A program made the translations under genes and the position numbers. Source: Symbiodinium microadriaticum (Eukaryota; Sar; Dinophyceae; Suessiales; Symbiodiniaceae). Taken from it: 64,000 bases of DNA. The notes below the pieces were generated by a model, which was not told the DNA's origin, made no database searches, and saw only the letters and a program-made list of their open reading frames with translations. Location: NCBI GenBank assembly GCA_001939145.1, contig LSRX01000063.1:63188-127187 (forward strand). Reading direction: 5' to 3'. Positions 1 through 10,049 of the stretch are shown here, piece after piece (position 1 is the first letter of the stretch; each line of letters starts with the position of its first letter).

Positions 1-3000
1 TTTAGGGTTTAGCACGTAGGTGCTTGGGATTGGGTTTAGGGTTGAGGGTTTGGGGATTTCGGGAAAGCCTTCGGCGTGGGCTTGGTGTTTGAAAGAAGGG
101 CCTAAATGATTGGAATATGGTTATGAGGTATGAATGAGTACAATGTTTGCGGGACTATAAGGCAAGGGGGCCATTGTCACTAGAAATTCCGACCCCCGTA
201 TTAGGCCTCAGGGTTGTGGGTTGAGATCTTAGGTGCGGATCGACGCCCAAGAGCCCTGTTCCCTCCCCAGACCCCAAACCTCATTAAAGTCCCAGCGTTA
301 GGCGATGGATGTCAGATCCGGATGATCACCTAAACCCTAAACCCTAAACCTTAAGCCCCTAAGCCCTAAACCTCATTTCCCAAAGCCCCAGCCTTAAACG
401 ATAGATGTCAGATCTGACTGATCACTTTGTTCTCCTTCTTCACCTCCTGAGAAGTTGGAGGCTACAGGAGCCTCCAAAATCAGAACGCAGTTGTGGGATT
501 TAGGGCTTAGGGCGTACTAGGGTTTAGGGTTTAGGGTTCAGGGGTTCAGGGTTCAGGGTTTAGGGTTTACGGTATGTTATAGGCCCTCCATAATTAGAAG
601 AGGGTTTCAGGGTACCTGTAAGTATAACCAGGAACCCAAAAATAGTACTGCTAACTATTTCGGCCCCTATATTTTCCCTAGAGTTGAAGCCCTAAACCGA
701 TATGATGGTTCAAGCCTCTATATTACAACGTCTGAGCTTGATTTGCTGCAATCAACGATTGAAGCCTGTTTATCTTTCTCACAGGACCTATTCGCCATCG
801 TCCCTGAACCCCAAACCATAAACCCTAACACTGCGTACGGGGTTGAGGGCAGAGGCGTGAAGCCTGGCAGTTACGGAATACACGCGTTTTTTTCTTGAGA
901 ATGCTGTTTGGCGGTGCAAGATATAGTTATGATGAGGAACCCCAGGAATGGCAATTATTTGCTATTCAGGCGTCCGCAGTATCCTAAGCCTGCAAGCAAC
1001 AGGCAATTTCGAAGAGCAGCCATGAACATCTCGGGGAACGAACCGTCTCGCGACGCGCTGTGTGGTGTGTCACTACGTCATGTGTGTAACTACGTGTGTT
1101 CGTTCAAGTTGTGGAAGACTGTGTGACCTGCAACTATGTTTCTGACTTTGTGTTGGGATGCTCAGGCGCTCTGTCTTCTGCATGCAAGCAGAAGAAGTCA
1201 ACCAAGAATTTGCCAAAAAGAGCCACCAAGATCCGGCATTATGGTTTGTTACTTACTGAAGTTTAGTATTTCAAGGTTGTATTACCAGCAAGCACGCTAG
1301 AAGCAAGCACATTCCAGCCCAGTATATCATCCGATTCGTCGGCCGACTCGTGTTGCTCCTCAATGCCACCATTCTGGACAGCGACCATTTCGTGTTGGCG
1401 TGGCTTAATAAAGCTTGGGCTCTATAGCCCAAGCCAGCTTGTGATAAGGACTCAAAGGTTCAACGGTCGAACCGTGAGCTTTGCAACAGGGGGGAGGGGG
1501 GGGGGGTACTCCCAAGCCCCCAAAAGCCTGATAGAATCAAAATGATAAAGCCCCCATTGTTATGAAACCCTGACCCGACGGTCCTGGGTCTCTAGATTGC
1601 CCTTGCTGTCGCTGATGTCTTTCATCTCGTTGATGTCCTGAAGTTATCGGATTTCAAGCCCTTCCTCCCTGAAACCCAAAGGTTTGAGGATGAGGGCTTT
1701 CCTGTAGAGGCTTCATTATTGCTCTTGGTCTTAGTTCGCTTGTTTGGATGTCCTTGCTTGTTCTTAGGTCCCAAAGGCTTTCTGAAGGGTTCAGGGTCTA
1801 ACCCTAAACCCTAAACCGTTAATCCTTTAAGATGGCACGCCTGCTCCTACATCAGCTCCAAGCTGGAGTGCCAGTGCCGGGTTCTTGGTAAGGAAACTTA
1901 ACGTAAGCTACAGCAATAAGGAAACACACCACCTTACAAGTATCTGCTAAAGATCCCAATCATGCCAGCTTCAGCTTAACCCCCGCCCCCAACAAGAACC
2001 AGGGTAATATATGGGGGGCCTTCATTGCAGTAGAGGTATTATAAGGAGCCCAAAGGAATAGTATTGGTAATTATTTACGCTTCAGTATTACAAGATCGGG
2101 CTTCTACTTGGCTGAGATTTAAAGCTTCGGGGACGCACGCCCGACATCCCAGACTCGGCTCAAGTTTGTGGCTTTTTGAAAGGTGTGTCGGCTCTTTCAG
2201 GGCTTAGGGGCTTACAGGTTTAGGGGATTATGGTTTTGGGGCTTAGGGGTTCAGGGCTTTGGGGGTTTGGGCAACTCGGCAGTCCTTGTTGATCTCCTTG
2301 ATATCCTTGTTGGACGGAGACCTGATTGCAAAGCCCTTCGGAACGCGCGCAGAAACCAAATTCTGCTGTTTTGGGTTTACCCTAAACCCTAAGCCTTAAT
2401 CCAGTCAACCATATACCCGAAACCCTTGGGGCCAACATCTGAGCACCTTCCGACTAAGAACAATCCTAAGTCCCAAGTAGAAGTGTGCTTCCATCAAAAA
2501 AGACACCAGAAGATCACGGTTGGTGCAAGAAGATGTCTGGGTAAGATAGGCGCCTTAATAGTAATGGGATGTCGAGATTATACTATAGCATGCTATATCT
2601 GCAATAAGGAAACCGGCATGGCGACATTTCTAGAATCTATACTTGTAAGAAGCAGCTCTAAGGCACAGCCATACTAAATAATCATGCCCAATAGTAGAGA
2701 ACAAAGGGTCCGAGATGACGGGTTGCAGGCTTGATATAATGGCCACAGGATGCTCGTCTCCGGGGCTACACGGCTACAACAAGACTACTATTATCTGTCA
2801 TGTTTCCGACCCGTACATATCAGCCTTCCGGATTTCAGCCTTTTATACTTTACCGGGCAAGTTGATGATCTCCGTCTTCGAGAGACGGGACGCTTCGTCC
2901 CGTGCTGCAAAGCACAAACCTGAAATCCCAACACCCTACGGCCTTCAAGCACCCTCAAAAGCCTCTGAAGCCGCTGAAACTCTAAACTCCTTGTAACCCT

Positions 3001-3329
3001 AACCCTAAATCCCAAGTCCTAAACCCCAAATCCCCAAAAACCCTAAACTCCCCCCTGCGCCGACCAAGCCCAGAGAGGAGCCCGGCCTGTCGGGACTCAG
3101 AAGGTTGGTCACCTGGCTGGTCCAAGGGTTTAGGGTTTAGGGTCGTGGGACTCATGAACTAGGGGCCACAAATAAGGTAACTATACATATAGCTAACTTA
3201 TGACCCATATATTAAGGTACTTATAGCCTTACTTGGCTTAAGGGTCTTATAAGTGGCATCGATGCCTCGTATAAGGTGCATATGTCTGAAGTTACATACA
3301 CTCATGCATGCATGAGATGAGAGATACGA
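1..3329. other. Repeat-rich non-coding stretch
   Basis: There is no convincing gene. Degenerate TTTAGGG or CCCTAAA runs occur near 330, 500-570, 1800, 2200-2400, 3000-3050 and 3125. One hairpin element of the TAGGGGCCTTAATAATTA family lies at 579-670, and a more decayed relative near 2000-2085. A short interval at 3050-3125, between CCCTAAA on the left and TTTAGGG on the right, reads open with plausible splice sites on both strands, so I do not call an exon there. The small ORFs have no recognisable motifs. Confidence 0.5.
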
Positions 3330-3523
3330 TGAACATGGTGTGTGTATGTATGTGTACGGTCTGACTATGTGGCTCACATGTGTATATATACAGAAATACA
3401 AAAACATATGCTATCAGTATCTATGTATCTATATGTATATGTAGGTCGTGCATATATGTATATATGCACACGCATACGTACATGCATACATACATACATA
3501 CATACATACATACAGACAGACAG

Positions 3524-3556
<33 letters not shown>

Positions 3557-4256
3557 CATCAAGACATACATAGATGCATGCATGCCATATCATATCATAT
3601 GTGCGGTCTCCAGCCGTCTATCCGCCTGTATATCTATCTGTCTCTGTATCTGTATCTCTATATATCGATCTACCTGTTTCTATCTACCTGCCTATCACGT
3701 GTACATACGTATGTATGTATATGTATATGCACATGCACATGCAACTATATGCATCATATGTATGCATGCATGCATGCATGTATGTATGTATGTATGTATG
3801 TATGCATGTATGTATATATGTATGTATGTATGTATGCATGTATATGTATGTGTATGTATATGTATATGTATGACTGTATGTACTAATGTGATGTAATGTA
3901 ATGGAACATAGTGTAACGTAATGTAGTGTAACGCAATGTAGTGTAATGTAATGTAATGCAATGTAATGCAATGTGATGTAATGTAATGTATGTATGTATG
4001 CATGTATGTATTGTATGTATGCATGTATGCATGTATGCATGTATGCATGCATGCATGCATGGATGTGTGTATGTATGCACGCATGTAAGCAAGTAAGTAT
4101 GTATGTATGCATGCATGCATGTGAGTACGCATGTATGCCTTCATGTATGTATGAATGTATGTATGTATGTATGTATGTATGTACGTGTATGCATGTATTC
4201 ATGTATGCATGTATGTATGTATGTATGTATGTATGTATCTATGTATGTATACACAC
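3330..4256. repeat. TATG/CATA microsatellite with inverted arms
   Basis: Nearly pure (CATA)n at about 3476-3560 is followed by long imperfect (TATG)n and TGCATG-rich sequence from about 3700 to 4250. Because CATA is the complement of TATG, the two blocks are inverted and could form a large hairpin. The overlapping reading frames made of Met, Tyr, Cys, Val, His and Ile are products of the repeat and not genes. An intermediate block near 3890-3990 is a TAATG/TGTAA variant. Confidence 0.9.
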
Positions 4257-5695
4257 ACTTAATGGACGGGTCGTCGTGCTTTCGAAGGCTTTTATACGGG
4301 AATGGAGCTGGTCTGACTGGGGGGGCTCTTTGGACTCAGCATCGGCTTCAGGGCTGAGGGTGTAGGTTTGAAGCTCATCATCTATTTGTGGTGGTGTCTC
4401 AGAATAAGGGCTCGCTCTTGGGGATCCCCATGCTAAGGGTCCCACGAATCAGGGTCTTTACGACGGCCAGTGATTTTCTGAAACACCCATGTAGGTTTAA
4501 ATTAAAGCCATCTGCAGAAACACCGAGAACACCGTGTGGCAAGCCAGAACTGTAAGCCTAGGAGCAACAAGACAAAAGCTTACCGTGTCAAAGGAAGCAA
4601 GTTCTCAGTGGCTGGAAGTACCTCGAAACTGTCGTCTACACGAAACCACCCTGAACCCGAAGGCCCCAGACCATATTACCCAGAAGCCCCCAAACCCACA
4701 GACCGCCCTCGACACATTGGAGGGGAGTAAGCCCGTAAATTTCGGCAAGTGCTCCGATCCTCAACCCTTTACCCTATGTAATCCCTAAACCGCAGCAGTT
4801 GTAGTCTCCCTGGCAGAGACCCAACATGCGGTCTGCCGATTCCGTCATGCAGAAAGGACGCCCAAGACTCAGGTGCCATCATCTGTTCTCAGGTTCCTGC
4901 CTCGTCACCGCCCGGTTTTGTTTGTGCCTTGCTGCGCACCTAGCTCGCCACTTTGCTGGCATGGGTCTCTTGTGGCATCCTGTAACAGCCGACTCTACGT
5001 GACGCCCACAACAGCACATCGGATGTGCATTTTCTTGGCGCGCAGAATTCGAATGCCCACAAACACAGCCTACTGCAAACCCTGAACCCAGAATGCTTAA
5101 AGCCTAACAACAAAGCTCCGAAACATCATTTTGGAGCTGTGCTTTTTGGTGTTCTGCTTTCTGTTGCCAGCAGCTCCTTCATCTCACCCGAGCCATCGGC
5201 CCTTTAATTAGTTGCACCCACAAACAAGCAGAATGTAGGGGCCGTAATAATTAGAAGTAGGCTTTTGGAGCATATTAAACTATGATTACAATAAGGAACC
5301 CCTAAAATAGTGTAGGTAATTGTTTAAAAAGCCCCCAATATTATCCCAAAGTAAACCGAGCCTTGGGGGCTGCATACTCTAGCCGCTAATGGGCGCTTTT
5401 AGGGTTGCGGGTTTAGGGAAACCTGCTCCTAGGCCCAAGAACAACTTACAGATCCATGCCCACACCTATGTGAGTTTAGGGTATACATAGGATTTAGCGT
5501 ACATGAGTTAAGACTGTCAGGTTTAGGGCCTTGAGGGTGTAGAGTTGAGGGTTTTGAGTAGGAGTTAGGATTAGGGGAACCTTGGGGATAAGGACCCTCT
5601 CTATAAGGTCCCTTTTTGAAAAGAAAGTCAGAACTAGGGTTCAGAAGGGTCCCCTTTAAGGCGTCTCCCTAAAACTACGCAGGATTGAGGAAGCC
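4257..5695. other. Repeat-rich stretch with one possible micro-exon
   Basis: Mostly degenerate telomere-like sequence. The interval 4817-4872 is bounded by AG and GT on the plus strand, follows a CCCTAAA motif and is open. The minus strand also reads well here (contains MTESADRMLGLCQ), so its strand is undecided. A hairpin element of the TAGGGGCC family lies at 5236-5340. Confidence 0.35.
5236..5340 (+). repeat. MITE-like hairpin element, family 1
   Basis: It starts TAGGGGCCGTAATAATTAG and ends in AATTGTTTAAAAAGCCCCCA, close to the inverse of the start. The inner part AATAAGGAACCCCTAAAATAG is shared with copies at 579, 38851, 40141 and 61546. There is no coding capacity. Confidence 0.55.
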
Positions 5696-5785
5696 CTAAA
5701 CGGCGGGGAAGGCATTGGAGAGCGCCAGCTTCGGCTGCAGATGCTTCTCCGTTTCGTTGCTGAGATCCTGTGGAGCGGCGTTTTG
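5696..5785 (-). CDS. Candidate terminal micro-exon, unknown protein
   Basis: Thirty codons in phase 0 after a GAAG acceptor, ending in TAG supplied by a CCCTAAA motif. The peptide contains APQDLSNETEKHLQPKLALS. It lies between CCCTAAA (left) and TTTAGGG (right), the arrangement seen around exons of the channel gene. The plus strand also gives a plausible helix-like peptide (ERQLRLQMLLRFVAEILW), so the strand is not certain. The product is unknown. Confidence 0.35.
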   Translation of the reverse strand, partial: QNAAPQDLSNETEKHLQPKLALSNAFPAV

Positions 5786-7087
5786 CTTCAAACAAAGGCT
5801 TCGGGGCTTTTGGGTGTAGGGTTTTGGGGGTTTAGGGGTTTAGAGTTTTTGAGATCCTATACGGGGCTTCACGAGGTTCCAGAAATGATTCGGGGTTGAG
5901 CGATTCAGTGTTGCAGGGCGTTAGATGGCGTTAAGACGTGGATGCTTCAGGCTTAAGGTCTAGGGAACCGCTTTGAAGCTTCTGGGTTGAGGGCCCAGGG
6001 TGTTTCGCCATCAGTCGGCAAGGATGTTGATAGTGTTTGCGGCCGTGTCGGCTGAAATACCAGCTTGCGCATACCGAGAAAACCGTCTACATACCAAATA
6101 AATCCTAAACCCTGCACACCCAAGGCCCTCAATGCTAAAACTGCCTAAAAACCCTCAAGCCGCAAAGCCCCACACCCCAAAACTATCCAAAATCCCAACC
6201 ACCGCAAACCTTAAATCTCAAATGCCCGACATCCTAAACCCCAACATCCTAGAAGCCTTCAACATCGAAACCGCCAAAAATCCAAATCCGCAAACTTTTG
6301 TTAGCCCTTATGGTGAAAACCTCATATGCCCTTAATATAAAGCCCCTATGACAACTTTCGCGTATCAGGCCGTTATGACGACCTTAATATAGAACCCTTA
6401 TGGTAGAGTCCTTCTTCTAGAAACACCCTCAACCCTAAATCGCGGGAGAGTTGGGGAAATTTGTCGTGTCCGGCCCGAAGGCAGAGCTTCCAAGGCAATG
6501 TGTGCAGCGGGGTGCGTAACGCACCCCAAAATCCAAAAACACACATATGGTTCACTGATTCTCACACAAAAAATGTTTGTTTCTAGTTGTTCAGGGAAAA
6601 TTTCCACAGCATTCCGAAATTTTACCCTGCGCACCAACACATATGCACGCATACGATTATACCGGGCAAGAAGCAGTCCCGCTCGGCACGGTCTTGATTA
6701 TGTTATGCTTTTTGCAGCACAAGACAATCACAGTGGCAATACTTCAACACATACATGTCTAAACTTTCGCACATCACAAGATGCCGTTTATGTCCACTCA
6801 GAGTGGCTCTACCAAGACAACATGTTTCCATCAAAGTCGTCATCCCTTCTTCCTGCTCCTTTGTTCCTGTCATATTTCTTGTAACCATTCAGGCATGGGT
6901 GCTCACGCACACATACCACTTTGTAAATAACAAGGCACCTAGGCCCCTAACTCAAATCCAACACCCTATACCATATATAGAGCCCTATAAACCCTAAACC
7001 CCTAGAAGAACCCGAAAGACACCCTCTACCATATATAGAGCCCTAAACCCTAAACCCTTAAACCCCTAGAAGAACCCGAAAGAACCC
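5786..7087. other. No recognised gene
   Basis: Degenerate TTTAGGG and CCCTAAA motifs at 5800-5850, 6100-6250 and 6950-7060. The latter includes two near-copies of ACCATATATAGAGCCCTA about 65 bp apart. Several short ORFs overlap around 6400-6990 without motifs or splice support. Confidence 0.5.
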
Positions 7088-7202
7088 CTATCGGCGCTCC
7101 TCCTCTGGCCGGCGCTGCTGATAGATGCGCTGGCGACGCTCGAGGAGGCCCACGATGATCCTTGCGAAGGCGCGATTTTCAGAATGCCGAAGCGGTTTCG
7201 GG
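7088..7202 (-). CDS. Candidate terminal exon, basic C-terminus
   Basis: After a CGAAG acceptor the minus strand is open for 37 codons and ends in TAG. The C-terminal part contains ENRAFARIIVGLLERRQRI followed by a charged YQQRRPEEERR tail, typical of a protein end rather than random sequence. It is flanked by CCCTAAA on the left and TTTAGG motifs on the right. The product is unknown. The complementary plus frame is also open, which lowers confidence. Confidence 0.45.
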
Positions 7203-8460
7203 CTTCGAGTTTAGGCTGTCCGGGGAAACAGTTTGAGGTCGAGGAGTGCAAGGATAAGAGATTTAGGGGTTCAGGCTTGGGGGCCGGCTAAAAGGGCCTT
7301 GGGGTCTCAAGCACCCACTCACTCGCAGCGCTGAGTATCAACGAGGCTGCTTGCTTCCGCCGTGCCCAGAGAGCCTAAGGAATACTCCTTAAATCCGAAG
7401 AAGACATCCTATATAAGTCTATAAGCCCGAAGGAGAAGCCGTATACCATCCTTCGATCGCAACACAAGGCGCAACACATTCCTCAGATCTTCCTACGAAG
7501 CCCTCGGCTGTGCCCTGGCTTTATTCTAGAGCTCCTGTGGTTTTGGACCGGGTATCAGTCGTATCTGAAGTCGATTTGCCCAAGGCCCAAACAAGAGAGC
7601 CGCGGTTTGGGCCCGAGGACGCTTCAGAATTATGACCTTCATCCTTTGAGTACGGTTCTTAAAGATATACAAAGCTTGTTGAGCGTCTGTGTTTAGTAGG
7701 TTTATTGTAGGCTAAATGACTCGGCTAGGGTTTCGTGGTAAACTCTGCTGTGACTGTAGGGTCCCGCGAGTACAGAGTGTTGCTGTGCTTACGATGCATG
7801 CTGTCGCTGCGGTGGATACTGTCGTCGTGCTTGCCGTTGATGCAGCTAACCTACCTTAGCCTTCCTGATAATATTGTCAAGGAGTTTAGGGTTTAGGGAT
7901 TAGTACCTATCGTGATTGAGTCTCTCCTGTTGCTGACAAGTGATTGTTCTGAATCATGCTCTTGCCTTCTGCACCCAGGATTCCTTGCCACGTTTTCGCA
8001 CCAACACCAGCGCATGCAAAATATCAGCGCCTTGTTTGTCATCTTCATCACTGATGCCATCAGCACAAATATGTCTCCAACATCAGGATCACCATGGGAT
8101 CGCCATGACCGGCAGAGACATCTTGACTCTTGCATCTTTACACGATCATCGGCACCATGATCAGTGAGAGTGCCATCTTCTTCTTTACCCTCATCACCAT
8201 CATCACCACCATCATCTTCATCGCCATCGACATCATCGTCATCGTCATCTTTGTCATCGTCACCCTCCTCCTCCTCATCAACGTCATCATCATGATCAAC
8301 ATCGTGACTTTTATCACCGCCTATGATTATGATCATGACCATGCCACCTCATGCAAGTTGTTCATTCACGGCAAGTAGGGCAACCTGAAACCAGAACAGG
8401 AAAACCATCTCCAGTTCCAAATCTTTCAGCCTAAACCCGAAACCCTAAATTACCAGCACC
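7203..8460. other. Non-coding stretch with CAT/CATC simple repeat
   Basis: The main feature is an imperfect trinucleotide tract of CATCAC, CATCAT and CATCGTC at about 8175-8340. On the minus strand it yields an artefactual Asp/Glu-rich frame. Elsewhere I see no supported gene. Confidence 0.55.
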
Positions 8461-8514
8461 CTAACATCCCGGCAGTTTCAGGGCTTCTTGTTGTGAATTT
8501 GCTAATTTCATGGC
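8461..8514 (-). CDS. Candidate micro-exon ending in TAG
   Basis: Follows a CCTCAG acceptor and reads 17 codons, AMKLANSQQEALKLPGC, then TAG taken from a CCCTAAC motif. The exon may instead continue by splicing at an internal GC. Downstream of 8648-8709 on the same strand, so the two may belong to one gene. Product unknown. Confidence 0.4.
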   Translation of the reverse strand, partial: AMKLANSQQEALKLPGC

Positions 8515-8647
8515 CTGAGGGAGGTAGGGTCTTCGGGCCTTAAGGCAGCCTCTGAAGAAACACAAAACGGTATTATATCTATCCTTCATCCTAAACCCGA
8601 AACCCAAACACCCCAGAACCCCTAAAGCTCCTAGAACCCCCACAAAC

Positions 8648-8709
8648 CTGGGCCAGGGGCCCCCGACTGTCGCATGGCCTGAAACCGGGCAAAGCCCTCG
8701 GAATCGATC
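8648..8709 (-). CDS. Candidate micro-exon, unknown protein
   Basis: Sixty-two bases between a GCCAG acceptor and a GTTTG donor, encoding IDSEGFARFQAMRQSGAPGP plus split codons. It is preceded on the left by CCCTAAA-like and followed on the right by TTTAGGG-like sequence, the pattern seen around the channel exons. No known domain. Confidence 0.4.
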
Positions 8710-9735
8710 CTGGCAGCTTTTGGTTTAGGGTTTGGGGGCTTAGGGGGTTAGGGTTTGGGGGTGTAGGGTTTAAAGGTTAGGGTGTGGGGGTTTAGATTTC
8801 AGGGGTTAAGGGTTTAGGGTTTTAGGGCTTGGGGGTTTCGGGGTGTTTGGTGACCACAGTAGGCCGCACGAGTTCAAGTGAGTGGAATGGGTTTCCACGG
8901 TAGGAAGCGCAAGTTTCGGATTTACCTGCTGCATGTGGGTAGTTCGCTAAACTAGCGTTCCGTTGTAGGTCCCCAAAATAGTACGGCACCCTTTTTTTAG
9001 GTTTGGACCCTAAACGGGACCCTACTGTTGATAATGTAAATCCTGCAGTACCTTAAGGACCCTAAGCTATGGGAATTATGGTACATTTCTTGTTAGGGGT
9101 AATGCAGGGTTTATATCATCACCCGTAGTTTAGAGAACCACAGCAACCCTGTGAACCGCGACATAGCTCCGACAGGCAGATGTATGTGCGCCCTTGTCAG
9201 GCATCAAGTTGGAGTTTAAAACCAATCTGAACTGCCGAATTGCACTGGAGAATGGCCTAAAGACTTAACTTTAAACTTAAGCCGCAAATTCCAATGACTA
9301 CCCGTAGAATTCCGAAACCCCGGGACTCCCCTAAGTGTTCGGGACTCCCAAACGAACCTCAGACGTAGGTCAGCTGAAGAAGGGGGGAGGGGGGTTCAAG
9401 AATCTCGCAGGACTCGTGCACCGACCTGGGCACTCCCATGTCTTTTTCGTGGCCTTCGAACCCCAAAGCACCCGTGAAAAGGCGGGTTTTGTGCTCGCTG
9501 GCGAAAAACCGAAACCCCGAGCATCAAACTCCAAACTTAATTGCTCAATCCATCCTGCCCCCCCCAGAAGGTTTAACTACTAGAGGGGCCCTAAATCCTA
9601 AGCCCCTAAACCCGAACCCCCTAAATCCTAAACCCCTAAACCCTAAACCCCTAGACCCTAAAAATTGAAAACCCTATCGTGGTCAGGGATCCGATGGTGT
9701 GTTAGGTCTTGACTCAGAGATCCCAAGTTTAGAAG
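8710..9735. other. Repeat-rich flank of the retrotransposon
   Basis: TTTAGGG-like array at 8721-8850, a decayed repeat at 8938-9135 related to 44746-44970 (shared motif ACCTTAAGGACCCTAA and TATGGGAATTATGGTA), and a CCCTAAA array at 9588-9665. No supported gene. Confidence 0.5.
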
Positions 9736-9740
9736 CCTAG
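9736..9740. repeat. Target-site duplication, left copy
   Basis: CCTAG directly before the left LTR; the same five bases follow the right LTR at 32496-32500. Five base pairs is the usual duplication length for copia elements. Confidence 0.85.
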
Positions 9741-9873
9741 TGTTAAACTGGCGGGCTTTTCACCGTTGACTGCGTTGCTACACTGTAAGCTCAAGGGCCC
9801 TAAACATAGCGGATATATACAACTATTGTTCACAGTCATGGCAGCAACAGGCAAAAGTGAACTCATGTTCAGA
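9741..9873 (-). repeat. LTR 1 (3' LTR of the left unit)
   Basis: 133 bp from TGTTAAACTGG to CATGTTCAGA on the plus strand. Identical in all three copies. In element orientation it starts TC and ends CA, so the usual TG start is missing, although the target duplication fixes the ends. A TATATA motif lies in its middle. Very short for a copia element. Confidence 0.85.
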
Positions 9874-9890
9874 CTCAACCTGTTCTCATG
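9874..9890 (-). other. Weak polypurine tract
   Basis: In element orientation GAGAACAGGTTGAG lies directly before the 3' LTR, where the plus-strand primer is expected. It is only partly purine. Unit 2 differs by one base. Confidence 0.35.
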
Positions 9891-10049
9891 CTGTGAACGG
9901 CTGTACACTATACACAAGCTAATTAACCACTGGAGGTACGGCATAGTTGTCGTCCTCTTTGCGTGTGGTATCTGCAGCCTACCGCGCCCAATCTCAGCTA
10001 CTGTGGTACATACAGGCGTATGTCCTGCTGTAGCGTCTGCGAACTACAC

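Noticed and set aside
2150-2175. Relic of the dinoflagellate spliced leader (CGGCTCAAG)
   Set aside because: Only nine bases match; no longer leader match was noticed in the window.
3342-4202. Overlapping ORFs rich in Met, Tyr, His, Cys and Val
   Set aside because: They are translations of the TATG/CATA microsatellite in several frames.
7893-8342. Acidic 149-codon minus ORF
   Set aside because: The Asp/Glu runs come from a CAT/CATC simple repeat.
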